A stretch of DNA of 64,000 nucleotides from Streptomyces albidoflavus (GTDB lineage: Bacteria > Actinomycetota > Actinomycetes > Streptomycetales > Streptomycetaceae), in contig NZ_JOII01000010.1 in NCBI RefSeq assembly GCF_000719955.1, positions 62,001-126,000 of the forward strand, written 5' to 3'. The notes beneath the pieces were generated by a model that was not told the DNA's origin, ran no database searches, and saw nothing but the letters and a program-made list of their open reading frames with translations. The translations under genes were made by a program, and so were the position numbers. Shown one piece after another: positions 7,713 to 15,640 of the stretch; positions within the stretch are counted from its first letter, which is position 1; every line of letters begins with the position of its first letter.

Positions 7713-8612
7713 TCAGACGCCGGGCGGCACCCGGCCGGGACGCCCGTTGCCCCGGGTCAGGGTGTAGCCGAAGACGCCCGCCAGGGCGGCCAGTACGGCA
7801 CCCCCGGCCGTCCACAGCCACCGGTCGGTCCACCAGCCGGAGGACCAGCCGTCCTCGGGCTCGGCGAGCGCCGCCGGACGCGGCGCCTGCTCGGCACCGT
7901 CCTCCTCGGACGTCTCCTCCTCGGCCTGCTCCTCGGCGGAGACCGCCGAGACGCCGGGCGTCAGCGGCTCGGAGAGCCTCCCGCCGACCGCCGTGGAGCC
8001 GCCGGTCTCCCGGGAGTCGACCGCCACCTCGGCCTGGAACGGCCGGCCCAGGTCGTCGGCGGCGAGCCGGGAGACCGTCAGCCGGACGTAGTACGCCCCG
8101 GGCAGCGGGTCGTTGGCCCACGGCTCGGAGTAGGCCCGCACGGTACGGAGCGTGCAGGTCAGCCGCACCTCGGCGGCGTCCTCGGCGGCCCGCCGCTCCT
8201 GGAGGCCGTAGGTGCACGGCTGGCGGCGGCGGAGCCCGTCGTAGACGTCGATCCGCCAGGTGGAGGCGGACTGCCGGGCCTGTTCGGCGGGGAGCGACAC
8301 GGTCGCCCGCACGGTCGGGCGCTGCCCGGTGTCGGCCGGGAAGACCCAGTAGAGGTAGTCACCGGTCGACGCGGAGGCGGTGCCGCGCTGCCCCTGCGCG
8401 AGCCGCGCCGCCGTGCGGAACGCGGTGCCCGCCTCGGTCGGACCGGCCTCGGCCTCCTCGTCCTGCGAGACGGAGGGCGAGGGCGAGGTGTCGGCGAGGG
8501 CCGGCGGCGCGGCCGTGAACAGCGCCGCCGCGGCGAGGGCGGCCCCCACGGCGACGCGCCCGCGCGGGCGCCGGGACGGCACGGACCGGGACCTGCGAAG
8601 AACGGTACGCAT
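7713..8612 (-). CDS. Secreted/membrane-anchored protein of unknown function, partner of the VWA protein
   Basis: This 299-residue protein has an N-terminal signal peptide (Arg-rich start, VAVGAALAAAALFTAAPPALA), a beta-rich extracellular part of about 200 residues, an acidic Glu-rich linker (EEQAEEETSEEDGAEQ), and a C-terminal membrane segment (AGGAVLAALAGVFGYTL) followed by a short basic tail. Two cysteines in the extracellular part (PCTYG and LTCTL) may form a disulphide. The ATG overlaps the stop of the upstream VWA gene by one base (TGATG), so both are probably made together. I do not recognise a named domain; VWA-associated surface complex membership is an inference from coupling. Confidence 0.85.
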   Translation of the reverse strand: MRTVLRRSRSVPSRRPRGRVAVGAALAAAALFTAAPPALADTSPSPSVSQDEEAEAGPTEAGTAFRTAARLAQGQRGTASASTGDYLYWVFPADTGQRPTVRATVSLPAEQARQSASTWRIDVYDGLRRRQPCTYGLQERRAAEDAAEVRLTCTLRTVRAYSEPWANDPLPGAYYVRLTVSRLAADDLGRPFQAEVAVDSRETGGSTAVGGRLSEPLTPGVSAVSAEEQAEEETSEEDGAEQAPRPAALAEPEDGWSSGWWTDRWLWTAGGAVLAALAGVFGYTLTRGNGRPGRVPPGV

Positions 8613-9910
8613 CAGTGGGTCCTCCAGACGGCGAAGCGCCAGCGCGACAGCCAGCCGAAGATCAGGCCGCCGAGGAAACCGGCGAGCACCAGCACGCCCA
8701 GCAGCCACCAGCCACGGCCCAGCCCGAAGGCGGCCGTGTCCGAGGCGTCGGACGGCCCGTCGACCACGTCGACCGTCAGCTCCAGCGGCATACCCGGCGC
8801 CGAGGCGTCGGCGGCCTTGGCGGAGGCCGGGGCGAAGGAGTTGCTGACCTCCAGGCAGACCGGGGTCGCGGCCGGCTTGTCGGTGTCGGCGTCCTCCCGC
8901 TCCCGCTCCGGGTGGCGCAGACCGGACGAGATCACGTCGGTCCGGCCGCTGCCCGCCTCCGAGCCGCGCACCAGCTCGCGGCCGTGCGCGGTCACCGCGC
9001 GCAGCAGCACGCCGTAGTCGTCGGCGAGCGGGCGGTCGGCCGCCACACTCACCGAGGCGCGCAGCTCCTGGCCGGGCAGCACGTCCACCCGGTACCAGCG
9101 GTGGGTGCCGAGCGGCTGGCGGTCGGTGTACAGGCCCGGCTCGATCTTCGGCGCGTCGGCGCAGGCCGCGGCGCCCTCGACCGGCACCGGCGTGACCACC
9201 GGGTCGGCCGCGCGGTCCACCAGCTGCTTCACCTTGTCGGAGAGGTCCTCCTTGTGCTGCACGGCGGTGTAGGTGCCGCCGGTCGCTCCCGCGATGCAGG
9301 AGAGCTGCTGGCGGATCTTGGCGTTGGGCACCAGGCCGAGCGTGTCGATGACCAGGTCGACGCCCTTGGCCGCGATCTCCCGCGCCACCTCGCACGGGTC
9401 GAGGGGCCCGCAGGTGTCCTCCCCGTCACTGATCAGCACGATGCGGCGGCTGCCGCCCTCGTCGCCGTCCAGGTCGTCGGCGGCGCCGAGCAGCGCCGGG
9501 CCTATCGGGGTCCAGCCGGTCGGGCTGAGCGTCGCCACCGCCGTCTTGGCCTCGGTACGGTCGATCGGCCCGACCGGGTAGAGCTGCCGGGTGTCCTTGC
9601 AGCCGCGTGCCTTGTCCTCACCCGGGTAGTCCGCGCCCAGGGTGCGGATGCCGAGCTCGACCTCCTCGGGCACCGCGTCGATGACGTCGTTGAACGCCTG
9701 CTTCGCCGCCGACATGCGGGACTGTCCGTCGATGTCGCGGGTCTTCATGGAACCGCTCACGTCGAGCACCAGCTCGACCTTGGGCACGGGGCGTGCGCTG
9801 GGCCCGTCGGCGGTGGTGGCCGCGGCCGCTGTCGACGCGGCGGGGAGAGCCCCCGCCACCACCGTCAGCAGCGCGGCCACCACAACCGCTGCCCGTCTTG
9901 TTGTGATCAT
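8612..9910 (-). CDS. Membrane-anchored von Willebrand factor A domain protein
   Basis: This 432-residue protein has a signal peptide (residues 1-30), a VWA domain with an intact MIDAS (DVSGS, Asp50-Ser54; SPTGWTPIG threonine loop; LISDGEDTC) and a C-terminal membrane segment (WWLLGVLVLAGFLGGLIFGW) with a basic tail. The VWA domain therefore faces outside. Cys pairs around GCKD, DTCGPLDPC and LSCI suggest disulphides. The second half carries a beta-rich region resembling that in the 7713-8612 protein. Such proteins bind divalent metal and partner proteins; a role in cell-surface assembly is only inference. It is the first gene of a two-gene operon. Confidence 0.9.
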   Translation of the reverse strand: MITTRRAAVVVAALLTVVAGALPAASTAAAATTADGPSARPVPKVELVLDVSGSMKTRDIDGQSRMSAAKQAFNDVIDAVPEEVELGIRTLGADYPGEDKARGCKDTRQLYPVGPIDRTEAKTAVATLSPTGWTPIGPALLGAADDLDGDEGGSRRIVLISDGEDTCGPLDPCEVAREIAAKGVDLVIDTLGLVPNAKIRQQLSCIAGATGGTYTAVQHKEDLSDKVKQLVDRAADPVVTPVPVEGAAACADAPKIEPGLYTDRQPLGTHRWYRVDVLPGQELRASVSVAADRPLADDYGVLLRAVTAHGRELVRGSEAGSGRTDVISSGLRHPEREREDADTDKPAATPVCLEVSNSFAPASAKAADASAPGMPLELTVDVVDGPSDASDTAAFGLGRGWWLLGVLVLAGFLGGLIFGWLSRWRFAVWRTH

Positions 9911-10061
9911 CGGCGGATCTTATTGAAGAAGGTGACGGACCCCCAAAACGTGTCCGGGAGGTCGGGGTTGGGGCCCCGGCGCACGGTTCCCGGAGCTTTC
10001 GGGGCGTGTGCCGCACCTCCGCGCGGGGCCCACCCGGCGCTGCCGACGCCCCGCGTCGATG

Positions 10062-10098
10062 TTGACCTTCACGTTGGTCGAAGCCCAATGATGGCGGC
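10062..10098 (+). promoter_or_regulatory. MerR-type promoter with 19-bp spacer, probably giving a leaderless transcript
   Basis: A -35 TTGACC at 10062-10067 and a -10-like AATGAT at 10087-10092 are separated by 19 bases, the long spacing typical of MerR-controlled promoters. GACC and GGTC (10064-10067, 10076-10079) form an inverted repeat over the -35 and spacer. The GTG start is only six bases past the -10, so the mRNA would be leaderless. Autoregulation by the downstream MerR protein is inferred. Confidence 0.5.
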
Positions 10099-11172
10099 GT
10101 GACCAGATCCGACCTGATGCCGATCGGGGCCTTCGCCCGCCGCACCGGCCTGACCTCCAGCGCCCTGCGGTTCTACGCCGACTCCGGGCTGCTGCCCCCG
10201 GCCGAGGTGGACCCCGTCACCGGCTACCGCTACTACGCCACCGCCCAAGTGGAGCGGGCGCGGGCCCTGCGCCGCCTCCGGGAGATCGCCATGCCGCTCG
10301 CCGGGGTCGAGGCGGTCCTCGACGCCGGGCCCGAGGAGGCCGCACGGCTGCTCGACGCGCATCTCGCCAGGATCGAGGAGGACGCGGCGACGGCACGGCA
10401 GAAGGCCGCGGCCGTCAGGTCCGCGCTCGGCGGCGACCGGGCGGGCCTGCTGATCGCCACGGTGAAGGGCCCCGTACTGGCGGACGCGGTCGAGCAGGTA
10501 CTGACGGCGACCGCGCACGAGCCGGGCATGGCGGTGCTCGGCGGCCTGCACGTCGAGGCGGGCGGCGAGGCGCTCGCCCTCACGGCGACCGACCGCTACC
10601 GGCTCTCCACCCGGACCCTGGCGCCCGCGCGCCCGGCGGAGCAGAGCTGGAGCGGCACGGTCGACGGCGACGACCTGCGGGCCGCCGCCCCCGAGGTCCG
10701 GCGCACCCCGCTGGTCCGCGTCGAAGCGGTGCCGCACGGGATCTGGCTGCGCCTGCCCGGGCGGGAGGACCGCCACTGCCGGACGCTGCCCGAGCGGTTC
10801 CCCGACCACCGGCAACTGCTCGCCTCGCTCGGCGAGGTCACCACCCGCGCGACGGTCCCGAAGGAGCCGCTGCTGCGCGCCCTGGAGGAACACCCGGCCG
10901 ACCACGTCACCCTGCGCGTCTCCGGCCACGCGGTGACCGTCGGGCCCCCGGACGCCCGGCACCCGGGCACCACGGTCGCCGCCATCGTGCGGGGCGAGCC
11001 CCTGGAGATCCGGTTCGCGACGACCACGCTCTACCCCGCCCTGAGCACGGCGATCGGCCCCGACGTGATGCTCGACCTGAGAGGCCGCGACCAGCCCGTC
11101 ACCCTCCGCTCCGCCGACCGCGGCGACCTCACCACCCTGGCCATGCCGGTCGCCCTCGACCATCCGGTCTGA
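10099..11172 (+). CDS. MerR family regulator fused to a DNA polymerase III beta-clamp-like module
   Basis: This 357-residue protein has an N-terminal MerR winged helix-turn-helix (IGAFARRTGLTSSALRFY, GYRYY; residues 8-75) and a helical linker to about 115. From 115 to the end it resembles beta-clamp domains 2 and 3: AVLGGLHVEAGGEALALTAT followed by DRYRLSTRTL matches the clamp's LTATDRYRLA region, and the end (DRGDLTTLAMPV) matches the clamp's terminal LMPV strand. Clamp domain 1 is absent. In MerR proteins the C-terminal module senses a ligand, so the clamp fold may bind a small molecule, a peptide or a replication protein. It is followed after 44 bases by a TPR-like gene, probably in one operon. 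Confidence 0.88.
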   Translation: MTRSDLMPIGAFARRTGLTSSALRFYADSGLLPPAEVDPVTGYRYYATAQVERARALRRLREIAMPLAGVEAVLDAGPEEAARLLDAHLARIEEDAATARQKAAAVRSALGGDRAGLLIATVKGPVLADAVEQVLTATAHEPGMAVLGGLHVEAGGEALALTATDRYRLSTRTLAPARPAEQSWSGTVDGDDLRAAAPEVRRTPLVRVEAVPHGIWLRLPGREDRHCRTLPERFPDHRQLLASLGEVTTRATVPKEPLLRALEEHPADHVTLRVSGHAVTVGPPDARHPGTTVAAIVRGEPLEIRFATTTLYPALSTAIGPDVMLDLRGRDQPVTLRSADRGDLTTLAMPVALDHPV

Positions 11173-11216
11173 CGACGACGCCGCCACCTCCCACGACAAC
11201 GACGAAGAGGAACCTC

Positions 11217-11753
11217 ATGAGCGCGACCACGACCTCGACCACAACCGACACCGCCACCGCCGGTACCGACCCGACCATGGACGCCATAGGCCGAGCCGTC
11301 GTCGCGGGCAGAGCGGGCGAGACCCGTTCCGCCCGCCGTCAGCTCCTGGAGCTCTGGTCCGAGACCGGCGTCACCGGTGACCCGCTGCACCGCTGTTCCC
11401 TTGCCCACTACCTGGCCGATCTCCACGACGATCCCGCTCAGGCCCTCGCCTGGGACGTACGCGCCCTGGACGCCGCCGACGCCGTGACCGAGCAGCGCGT
11501 CCAGGAGCACCACGCCGGCCTCCACATCGCCGGGTTCTACCCGTCCCTCCATCTCAACCTGGCCGACAACTACCGCCGTCTCGGGTCGTTCGACGCGGCC
11601 GCCGAGCACCTCGACCTGGCCCGGACGTACGCCCCCGCCCTCCCGGCCGACGCCTACGGCGACACCCTGCGTACCGCCCTCGACGAGGTGGCGGAGGCCG
11701 TCGCCCGGCGGGACACCACCAGGCGGCCCTCCGCGCCCGGCCCGACCACCTGA
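11217..11753 (+). CDS. TPR-like helical protein of unknown function
   Basis: This 178-residue acidic protein has a Thr-rich, probably disordered N-terminus (1-20) followed by helical repeats of tetratricopeptide type: RSARRQLLELWSET, HRCSLAHYLADLHDDPAQAL and HLNLADNYRRLGSFDAAAEHL. It contains no catalytic motif. The ATG follows a GAAGAGGAA ribosome site. It lies 44 bases after the MerR-clamp gene on the same strand and is probably its target or partner. Small TPR proteins of this kind are common in Streptomyces but uncharacterised. Confidence 0.8.
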   Translation: MSATTTSTTTDTATAGTDPTMDAIGRAVVAGRAGETRSARRQLLELWSETGVTGDPLHRCSLAHYLADLHDDPAQALAWDVRALDAADAVTEQRVQEHHAGLHIAGFYPSLHLNLADNYRRLGSFDAAAEHLDLARTYAPALPADAYGDTLRTALDEVAEAVARRDTTRRPSAPGPTT

Positions 11754-11766
11754 CGGGCCACGGCCG

Positions 11767-12684
11767 TCAGGCCGGCTGAGCGGCGGCGCCCGGCGCCGGC
11801 GACCCGGCCGGACCCGCCCCGGTCTCCGGCTCGCGCGGCTCCCGGGCGTCCCGCGCCGCCGCCCGGCTCAGCGCCACCACGCCCGCCCCGGCGGCCAGCG
11901 CCCCCGCCAGGGCGGGCAGTATCCCGGCCGCCCCGCCGTGGAGCCGTTCGCCGAGGAGGACGAGGCCCACGACCGAGGCGGCCAGCGGGTTGGTCAGGGT
12001 GACGACGGCCAGGGGCGCCCCGAGGCCGGAGCGGTAGGCGGTCTGGGCCAGCAGCAGCCCGGCCGTGGCGAAGGCGGCGACAAGCAGGGCGACCAGGACC
12101 GTCTGGAGGACCGGCGGCGCCGCCTTGCCCGGGGCGGCCAGCGCGACGGTCACAGTCTGGGTCAGTGCCGAGGCGATGCCGGAGGCGATCCCCGAGGCGG
12201 TGGCGTGGCGCAGCCCCGGGGTCCGGCCCCGGCGACCGAGCGCGCCGATCAGCAGCAGGGTCGTGGCGCCGACCGCCAGCGCCTCGGTCAGGGTGAGGCT
12301 GTCCTCGGGGGCGGGCCCGGAGGCCGCGTACATCAGCAGGCCCAGTCCGCCGAGGGTGAGCAGTGCCCCGCGCCATTCGAGCCGGGCCACCCGGCGGCCC
12401 GCGTACCGCGCGCCGAGCGGGACGGCCGCGACCAGGGTGAGCGCGCCCAGCGGCTGGACCAGGGTGAGCGGGCCGAACCGCAGCGCGACCACGTGCAGCA
12501 GGGCCCCGGTGGCGTTGAGGCCGACCGCGCCCCACCAGGCACCGGCGGTTAGCAGCCGGACCAGGCCCCCGGAGCCGTCCGCCGCGGTACGGGCGGCGAG
12601 GCGTTCCTGGGCCACGGCGGCCGCGGCGTAGGCGAGGGCGGAGACCAGGGAGACGGCGATCGCGACGGCCAGGTCGGCGCTCAC
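11767..12684 (-). CDS. DMT-superfamily (EamA-like) membrane transporter
   Basis: This 305-residue protein has about ten hydrophobic segments arranged as two internal halves, typical of the drug/metabolite transporter superfamily (for example AVAIAVSLVSALAYAAAAVA at the start and AVVTLTNPLAASVVGLVLL in the second half). The C-terminal 35 residues are a Pro/Ala/Gly-rich cytoplasmic tail. GTG 12684 overlaps the stop of the PAP2 gene by four bases (GTGA), which decides the start. Substrate unknown. The coupling to a PAP2 protein hints at lipid or lipid-precursor transport, but that is inference. Confidence 0.85.
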   Translation of the reverse strand: MSADLAVAIAVSLVSALAYAAAAVAQERLAARTAADGSGGLVRLLTAGAWWGAVGLNATGALLHVVALRFGPLTLVQPLGALTLVAAVPLGARYAGRRVARLEWRGALLTLGGLGLLMYAASGPAPEDSLTLTEALAVGATTLLLIGALGRRGRTPGLRHATASGIASGIASALTQTVTVALAAPGKAAPPVLQTVLVALLVAAFATAGLLLAQTAYRSGLGAPLAVVTLTNPLAASVVGLVLLGERLHGGAAGILPALAGALAAGAGVVALSRAAARDAREPREPETGAGPAGSPAPGAAAQPA

Positions 12685-13466
12685 CGCCGGCCGCCCGGCA
12701 GCGGTGCGTGGGCGAGCGGGTGGTGGCCCCGGGAGGGCGCCGTCTCCGCGAGCCGGACGCAGGCGAGGGCGGCGGCGAGCAGGCCGGTGGCGGCCAGCGC
12801 GTCGAGCCAGTAGTGGTTGGCGGTGCCGACCACCACGAGCAGGGTCAGCGCGGGATGGAGCAGCCAGAGGTACCGCCACCGGGAGCGGGTCGCCACGATC
12901 AGGCCGACGGCGACCATCAGGGCCCAGCCGAAGTGCAGCGAGGGCATCGCCGCGAACTGGTTGGCCAGCGGATCGGCCTCCGGCGCCGCGCCGTACACCG
13001 TCGGGCCGTAGACCTGCCCGGTGTCGACGAGGCCGACCGCCTCCAGCATCCGGGGCGGTGCGAGCGGGACCAGCAGGTGCAGGACGAGGGCCGCGCCCGT
13101 CAGGACCGCGAGGACGCGCCGGGACCACAGGTAGTGGCGCGGCCTGCGCCGGTAGAGCCAGACCAGGAAGAGCGCGGTGGCCGGGAAGTGGACCGTGGCG
13201 TAGTACGTGTTGGCGATCCGTACCAGGGTGTCGCTGTGCAGCAGCAGGCTCTGCACGGTGGCCTCGTCGGGCAGGCCCAGCGCGCGTTCCGCGTGCCAGA
13301 CGCCGTCGGCGTGGTGGAAGGCGGTGGCGGTCTCGCCGGCGGCGAGCAGGCGGCCGCACTTGTAGACGAGGAAGAGTCCCGCGACGAGGAGGAGTTCGCG
13401 GACGAGCGGCGGCCGGGACGCGAGGTCCGGCCGGTCCTCCGCGGCAGGCGCGGAACGGGCTCTCAT
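12681..13466 (-). CDS. PAP2 superfamily membrane phosphatase/phosphotransferase
   Basis: This 261-residue protein has about six membrane segments. The PAP2 motifs MPSLHFGWAL and ANHYWLDALA provide the two catalytic histidines, and KCGRLLAAG lies early in the protein. The layout matches the PAP2_3 group, which includes inositol-phosphorylceramide synthase-like enzymes, so phospholipid head-group exchange is as likely as simple dephosphorylation. ATG 13466 has AAAGGGG upstream; longer in-frame extensions cross the palindromic promoter and are not credible. It is divergent from a TetR gene and translationally coupled to the EamA transporter. Confidence 0.87.
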   Translation of the reverse strand: MRARSAPAAEDRPDLASRPPLVRELLLVAGLFLVYKCGRLLAAGETATAFHHADGVWHAERALGLPDEATVQSLLLHSDTLVRIANTYYATVHFPATALFLVWLYRRRPRHYLWSRRVLAVLTGAALVLHLLVPLAPPRMLEAVGLVDTGQVYGPTVYGAAPEADPLANQFAAMPSLHFGWALMVAVGLIVATRSRWRYLWLLHPALTLLVVVGTANHYWLDALAATGLLAAALACVRLAETAPSRGHHPLAHAPLPGGRR

Positions 13467-13532
13467 GCCCCGGCCCCTTTGCTGACGGTGTGGATGTGGT
13501 GCGGTCGGCGGATGCGGTCGAACGGCGGCCGG

Positions 13533-13586
13533 ATCGATACGCCAGTGTACCGATACGGCTCCGTATCGGTACACTGGCGTATCGAT
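13533..13586. promoter_or_regulatory. 54-bp perfect inverted repeat, candidate TetR operator between divergent genes
   Basis: Arms of 26 bases (13533-13558 and 13561-13586) are exact complements separated only by CT. Each arm contains two CGATACG half-sites flanking CCAGTGTAC, so four half-sites lie in tandem. It sits between PAP2 (start 13466) and TetR (start 13663) and contains TACACT/AGTGTA -10-like hexamers on both strands. Binding by the adjacent TetR protein, repressing both directions, is the natural inference. Confidence 0.75.
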
Positions 13587-13662
13587 GGGCTGTGTGGCCG
13601 GAAAAGGATCTTCCCGGGCCGTCCGGCGGCCGCCCGCCACCGCGAAGCGAGAGGGTTGGCGC

Positions 13663-14316
13663 ATGACGTCGCAGAGTGAAGAGCGCAGCGGGCTCTCCTC
13701 CCCCCGCTCCAAGATCACCCCCGAGCGCGAGCACGAGCTGTACGAGGCCGTCCTCGACCTGCTCCGCGAAGGCGGCTACGAGGCGCTGACGATGGAGGGT
13801 GTGGCGGCCCGCACCCGGTGCGGCAAGTCGACCCTCTACCGCCAGTGGGGCAGCAAGCCCCAGCTCGTCGCCGCCGCCCTGCGCGCCCAGCGCTGCGTCC
13901 GCTTCTCCGGGATCGACACCGGCTCACTGGCCGGGGACCTCCGCGAGGCCGCGCGTGCCGGGGCCGAGCGCGGCGACCGGGACAGCCTCCTGGTGCAGGC
14001 GCTCGCCCACGCCGTCCTCCAGGACGAGGACCTCCAGCAGGCGCTGCGCGAAGCGCTGATCCACCCCGAGATCAGCATGGTCGACTCCATGCTCGACCGG
14101 GCCGAGGAGCGCGGGGAGATCCCCGTCGGGCACCCCGCCCGGGAGTTCGTCGCCGCGCAGATCTTCGGGGTCCTGCGGGTCCGGCCCGTCCTGGAGGGCC
14201 GCAGGCCCCATCCGGCCGAGGACACCGCGTACCTTCAGCGCTTTGTCGACATCTGTATCCTGCCCGCGCTGGGCCTCGGAGCCCCGGCCGAAGCCGCTGC
14301 GGCGGACGGGAGATGA
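13663..14316 (+). CDS. TetR family transcriptional regulator
   Basis: This 217-residue protein has a TetR helix-turn-helix at about residues 22-70 (LYEAVLDLLREGGYEALTM, then ARTRCGKSTLYRQWGSK) followed by an all-helical ligand domain. ATG 13663 is used because GAGGG lies seven bases upstream and the family alignment starts there. The gene is divergent from the PAP2-EamA operon, with the 54-bp inverted repeat between them. It probably represses both itself and that operon; the inducer is unknown, with a lipid or amphipathic drug likely given the targets. Confidence 0.9.
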   Translation: MTSQSEERSGLSSPRSKITPEREHELYEAVLDLLREGGYEALTMEGVAARTRCGKSTLYRQWGSKPQLVAAALRAQRCVRFSGIDTGSLAGDLREAARAGAERGDRDSLLVQALAHAVLQDEDLQQALREALIHPEISMVDSMLDRAEERGEIPVGHPAREFVAAQIFGVLRVRPVLEGRRPHPAEDTAYLQRFVDICILPALGLGAPAEAAAADGR

Positions 14317-14320
14317 GACG

Positions 14321-14355
14321 GGGCCGCCGTCCTCGCGGATGAGGGACGGCGGCCC
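14321..14355 (+). terminator. Terminator hairpin after the TetR gene
   Basis: Arms GGGCCGCCGTCC (14321-14332) and GGACGGCGGCCC (14344-14355), a perfect 12-bp stem with an 11-base loop, begin five bases after the TetR stop. Confidence 0.85.
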
Positions 14356-14472
14356 GAGGCGCCGCTCCGTGGGGACGGGTGCGGCGCGCCGCGGGACCGG
14401 GTGGGGACTCCTCTGAGCGGAGGGAGCCCCGCCCGGCATCCCGCACACCGGCCTCCGGACGGCACCGCCTCC

Positions 14473-15375
14473 TCAGACCTCGCGGCCGGGCCCCGTCCCC
14501 AGTTCCGCCTTCTGTATCGCCCGGGGTATCTGGTCCAGCGCGGTCGGCTTCGGGGCCTTGGGGTGGTCGTCCAGGCCGAAGCGGACCAGCACCATCAGTT
14601 CCGGCGAGGCCGGCGAGGGGAACGCCAGCGACTGCACGTACCCCTCCACGCCCGAGGCCGTCTCCACCTTCCAGCGCACCAGGTACCCGCGCTGCCCGGC
14701 CACCGTCACCGCCTTCGCCGCCACCTCCTCCTGCGAGGTGATCTTCCCGTACGTCCCCCCGCCGTACGCCTCCTCGGTGTTGGCCTCGATGTCGGCCTCC
14801 GCCGTGGCGCGCGCCGTCTTCTCCTTCAGCCCCACCGCCTGGGCGGGCATCGAGAAGGCCCCGCTGCGCACACAGGTCAGCTCCGGCGAGCCCGGGCACG
14901 GGTACGGACGGGTCGTCACCTGCGCCCCCGCCTCCCCGGACGCGCCGGTCCACCCCTCCAGCACCGGCAGGCTGATCCCGCTCGCCCCGTCGGTCGCCGC
15001 GTCCGCCGCACCCTCGCCGGGCGCCCCGCGCTCCCCGGTGTCCTCCTGGGCGCTCCCGGCCCGGTCGTCCGCGCGGTCCTGGGTCAGCGCGTACACCCCG
15101 CCGCCGATGCCGGCGAGCACAACCAGGCCCACCACCGCCGCGACCACCGTCCTCGCCGTCCGCCGCGACTTCGGCGGCGGGGCGTACGGCTGCCCGTGGG
15201 CCCAGGGGGCCGGGCCGCCCCAGCCGGGCGCGGCCTGGGGCGCGGGCGCCCCGGGCCCGCCCGCCGGGCGGAGGCTGTCCGTCCACCGTCCGCCGTCCCA
15301 CCACCGTTCCTGGCGGGGGCCGTCACCTTCGTGGCCGGGATCGGGGTACCAGCCGGGGGGAGTCACCTGTGTCAT
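14473..15375 (-). CDS. DUF2510 domain membrane protein
   Basis: This 300-residue protein starts with a DUF2510 motif (PPGWYPDPG, then RWWDGGRWTD; residues 5-35). A Pro/Gly/Ala-rich cytoplasmic linker follows, then one membrane segment near 78-98 (VVAAVVGLVVLAGIGGGVYA), an acidic spacer, and an extracellular domain of about 170 residues with two cysteines (PYPCPG, LTCVR). ATG 15375 puts the DUF2510 motif at the N-terminus, as usual. DUF2510 is common in actinobacterial envelope proteins; its function is not established. It is monocistronic and convergent with the TetR gene. Confidence 0.88.
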   Translation of the reverse strand: MTQVTPPGWYPDPGHEGDGPRQERWWDGGRWTDSLRPAGGPGAPAPQAAPGWGGPAPWAHGQPYAPPPKSRRTARTVVAAVVGLVVLAGIGGGVYALTQDRADDRAGSAQEDTGERGAPGEGAADAATDGASGISLPVLEGWTGASGEAGAQVTTRPYPCPGSPELTCVRSGAFSMPAQAVGLKEKTARATAEADIEANTEEAYGGGTYGKITSQEEVAAKAVTVAGQRGYLVRWKVETASGVEGYVQSLAFPSPASPELMVLVRFGLDDHPKAPKPTALDQIPRAIQKAELGTGPGREV

Positions 15376-15640
15376 GGGCGCCACAGTAGGAGCCGGGAGT
15401 GAGGGAGTCATGAGAGGGGGCGGACCCGAACTCGCGCGCCCCGGCGCCGCCTTCGCGTCGCCACCGCCGCCCCGGCGTCCGTAATCGGACGTATCTCCCC
15501 GTTGTCACCCCTGGATTCTCACCCCTCGCACCAGGGAACGCACGGAGTGTGCACCGCGCGGGAGCCGCGTTGGCTACGCTCGGAGCCGCAGCGCAGCCAG
15601 GTCCGGGCGCCGGACCGCGAACTGACGGGGGAGGAGCGGC

